NCBI GenBank assembly: GCA_013396755.1
Contig: VWZF01003402.1
Location: 62,001-126,000, forward strand
DNA length: 64,000 nucleotides
Reading direction: 5' to 3'
Source of the DNA: Sclerurus mexicanus
Taxonomy: Eukaryota > Chordata > Aves > Passeriformes > Furnariidae
Numbering within the stretch: position 1 is the stretch's first letter; each line of letters starts with the position of its first letter. Below the pieces are notes generated by a model that saw only the letters and a list, made by a program, of their open reading frames with translations, had not been told where the DNA came from and searched no databases. Shown in pieces: positions 62,456 to 64,000 of the stretch. The position numbers were made by a program, and so were the translations under genes.

Positions 62456-64000
62456 CTTGGGATTGTCTGTTTTTCACTGTACATGTGCAGATACCCTTGT
62501 TCATGATCAAATTTGACCCCGATGCTCATGGAAAACTGCTACCAGATAGAAACTCAGCAGTCAACTACACTTATTGCTAATGGACAGTTAAGACCATAAT
62601 ACAAAATAGGTCAGTGGATACATTGAAGAATTAAATAACTGAGTTACCTGTGGCATTGAAAGGAAATTAGCCATAGCAATATTGAACTCAGTTTGGGTCA
62701 TTGACTTTAAGCTTTCATTTTCTTCCTTGAGCTTCACCTTTAAATTTTTTTCTGGAGATTTCTCATGTATTAGAGTTTCAGGATCTAGGGACCAGGATTA
62801 TGCTTTGTCACAGTCTGCTCTCTCTTATGAAAGTGGTATCTTGTCCTTCTGAGGCTTTTCAGTATTGCTGTAACACCTATTTTTTTAGTGTCAGGTGGCA
62901 TATTTGAGGTTTTTTTAGCACTAAGATGGTTTCTTGAGCTTTCAGATTCTGTGTAATTATCTGAAGTAATCTTCCATTCCTTTGAAGTGTGTCTGTTTCT
63001 AATATTAATCCAAAATATGAATGATTTCAGTATCAAGAATTTTTAGTCGGTATTAATTAATTTGAATTTTAGAATTCATAACTGTAGGAGGGTTGAAGGA
63101 ATATTCTGCACTAACTTTTCATACTTTTCCTTTGGAATTTAGTCATGGAAGTACAGAAAGGAATTAATAGTAAAAACTGTGGAAAGTATGGATGACTTCT
63201 TGCTCTTGATTCTAAAGAGAGCTTCAAATACACTTCTGCAGAAAGAAAAAGCACTAACCAAGTCATTCCAGGAAGCACTACAATTATAGTGCTAATTTGC
63301 ATGTAGAAAATGTGTGATGTGATTTTGTGTGTCATTCAGTTTCAAAGTCACACAAAAATGTGTATTAATAAAGTCAGGATTTGAAGAGGCAGAGTCTACT
63401 CTGAAATGAAAATATTAGAACAGATGTTGAATGGGTTTTAAATTACTTTTCCTCCTGTGTCATAATATGTTATTAAATTCCCTTTCTCTTTCTAAAGTAG
63501 CTGGAAAACAAACTGGTAATAATTGTAATTTCTCCTTTCTTATTAGCACAGATGATATTGCTATCCAACCTACAGTTTCATGAGTATTTAAAATAAGTGG
63601 GGAAATAACACTTATTATGTTTGTTTACATTCATTTTCATTGATTAGTATTATAAAAACTATAGTATGATAAATGCAGTGTGAAAGCTGATTGCTGCAGC
63701 AAAACACTGAGGCAAGCTAGAAAATTAATTTATTTTATAGAATCAATGGAAAACAGAAAATGTAAGTTGTGAAGATGATGAGTTAAACATACACTATAGT
63801 TCAGATCATTAATGAATATCTACTTAGAGTTTTGAAAGGACCAACTTAGCAATTAAAAAACAATTAAAAACCCTTTCAGGTGGAAGACAATTTAAACTGA
63901 AATAGGATGATATTAATTGGGAGCTCTTTAAGAATATTTAATCAGATGCCCACGAAACCCCAATTCAATAATTGGAAGGGAAAACCATGTTGTTCAAAAA
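62456..64000. other. unique AT-rich DNA, nothing recognised
   Basis: No gene, RNA gene or interspersed repeat is recognised up to the window end. Short minus-strand frames (62785-63036, 63111-63335) have no recognisable domain. Confidence 0.5.

Noticed and set aside
1..64000. Prokaryotic systems such as CRISPR arrays, toxin-antitoxin loci or operons
   Set aside because: The avian retroelements, the lack of long open frames and the AT-rich non-coding character show this is vertebrate nuclear DNA. No spaced direct repeats were seen.

Overview
This window is nuclear DNA of a bird, most likely a songbird (passerine). It is AT-rich by eye, and every repeat I can recognise belongs to avian families. 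These are CR1 LINE fragments with the typical 3' end (ending in copies of ATTCTATGA or a close variant), solo LTRs of the avian ERVL group, one younger-looking CpG-rich LTR, and one SINE in which a tRNA-Ile-like head is fused to a CR1 tail. That last architecture is TguSINE1, known from zebra finch and other passerines, and it is the best clue to lineage. Nothing looks bacterial or plasmid-like: there are no operons, ribosome-binding sites, rRNA genes or CRISPR arrays.

I can confirm no protein-coding gene. The window reads as intergenic DNA or the inside of a very large intron. Most open frames are under 120 codons, and their composition (rich in I, L, F, S, C and K) is what chance gives in AT-rich DNA. 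A few short open segments have a more protein-like composition and sit next to plausible splice sites: 21779-21894 (+), 25454-25584 (+), 28895-29086 (+), 44420-44665 (-), 50488-50735 (-), 51675-52245 (-) and 53393-53610 (-). I list them as unproven candidate exons. Four lie on the minus strand between 44.4 and 53.6 kb and could in principle belong to one transcript.

Layout: 1-18.4 kb is essentially repeat-free unique DNA. 18.4-31.5 kb holds several short CR1 tails, one 0.8 kb CR1 (24392-25212), a solo ERVL-type LTR with a 5-bp target-site duplication (25758-26075) and a further CR1 (30999-31470). 31.5-39.4 kb is unique, with one short tandem duplication. 39.4-43.0 kb is a CR1 cluster: a plus-strand 3' fragment, a 1.45 kb minus-strand copy and a 1.1 kb plus-strand copy placed head-to-head with it, both with a wrecked reverse transcriptase. 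46.8-49.1 kb has two decayed ERVL-like LTRs. 52.8 kb has a CR1 tail. 55801-56132 is a minus-strand LTR that still shows CCAAT and TATA elements. 60.7 kb has the SINE, and 62.0-62.5 kb a last CR1. Two isolated N bases follow poly-C runs.

All family assignments come from recognising consensus features by eye. No alignment or database search was run, so repeat boundaries are approximate, usually within 5-30 bases.
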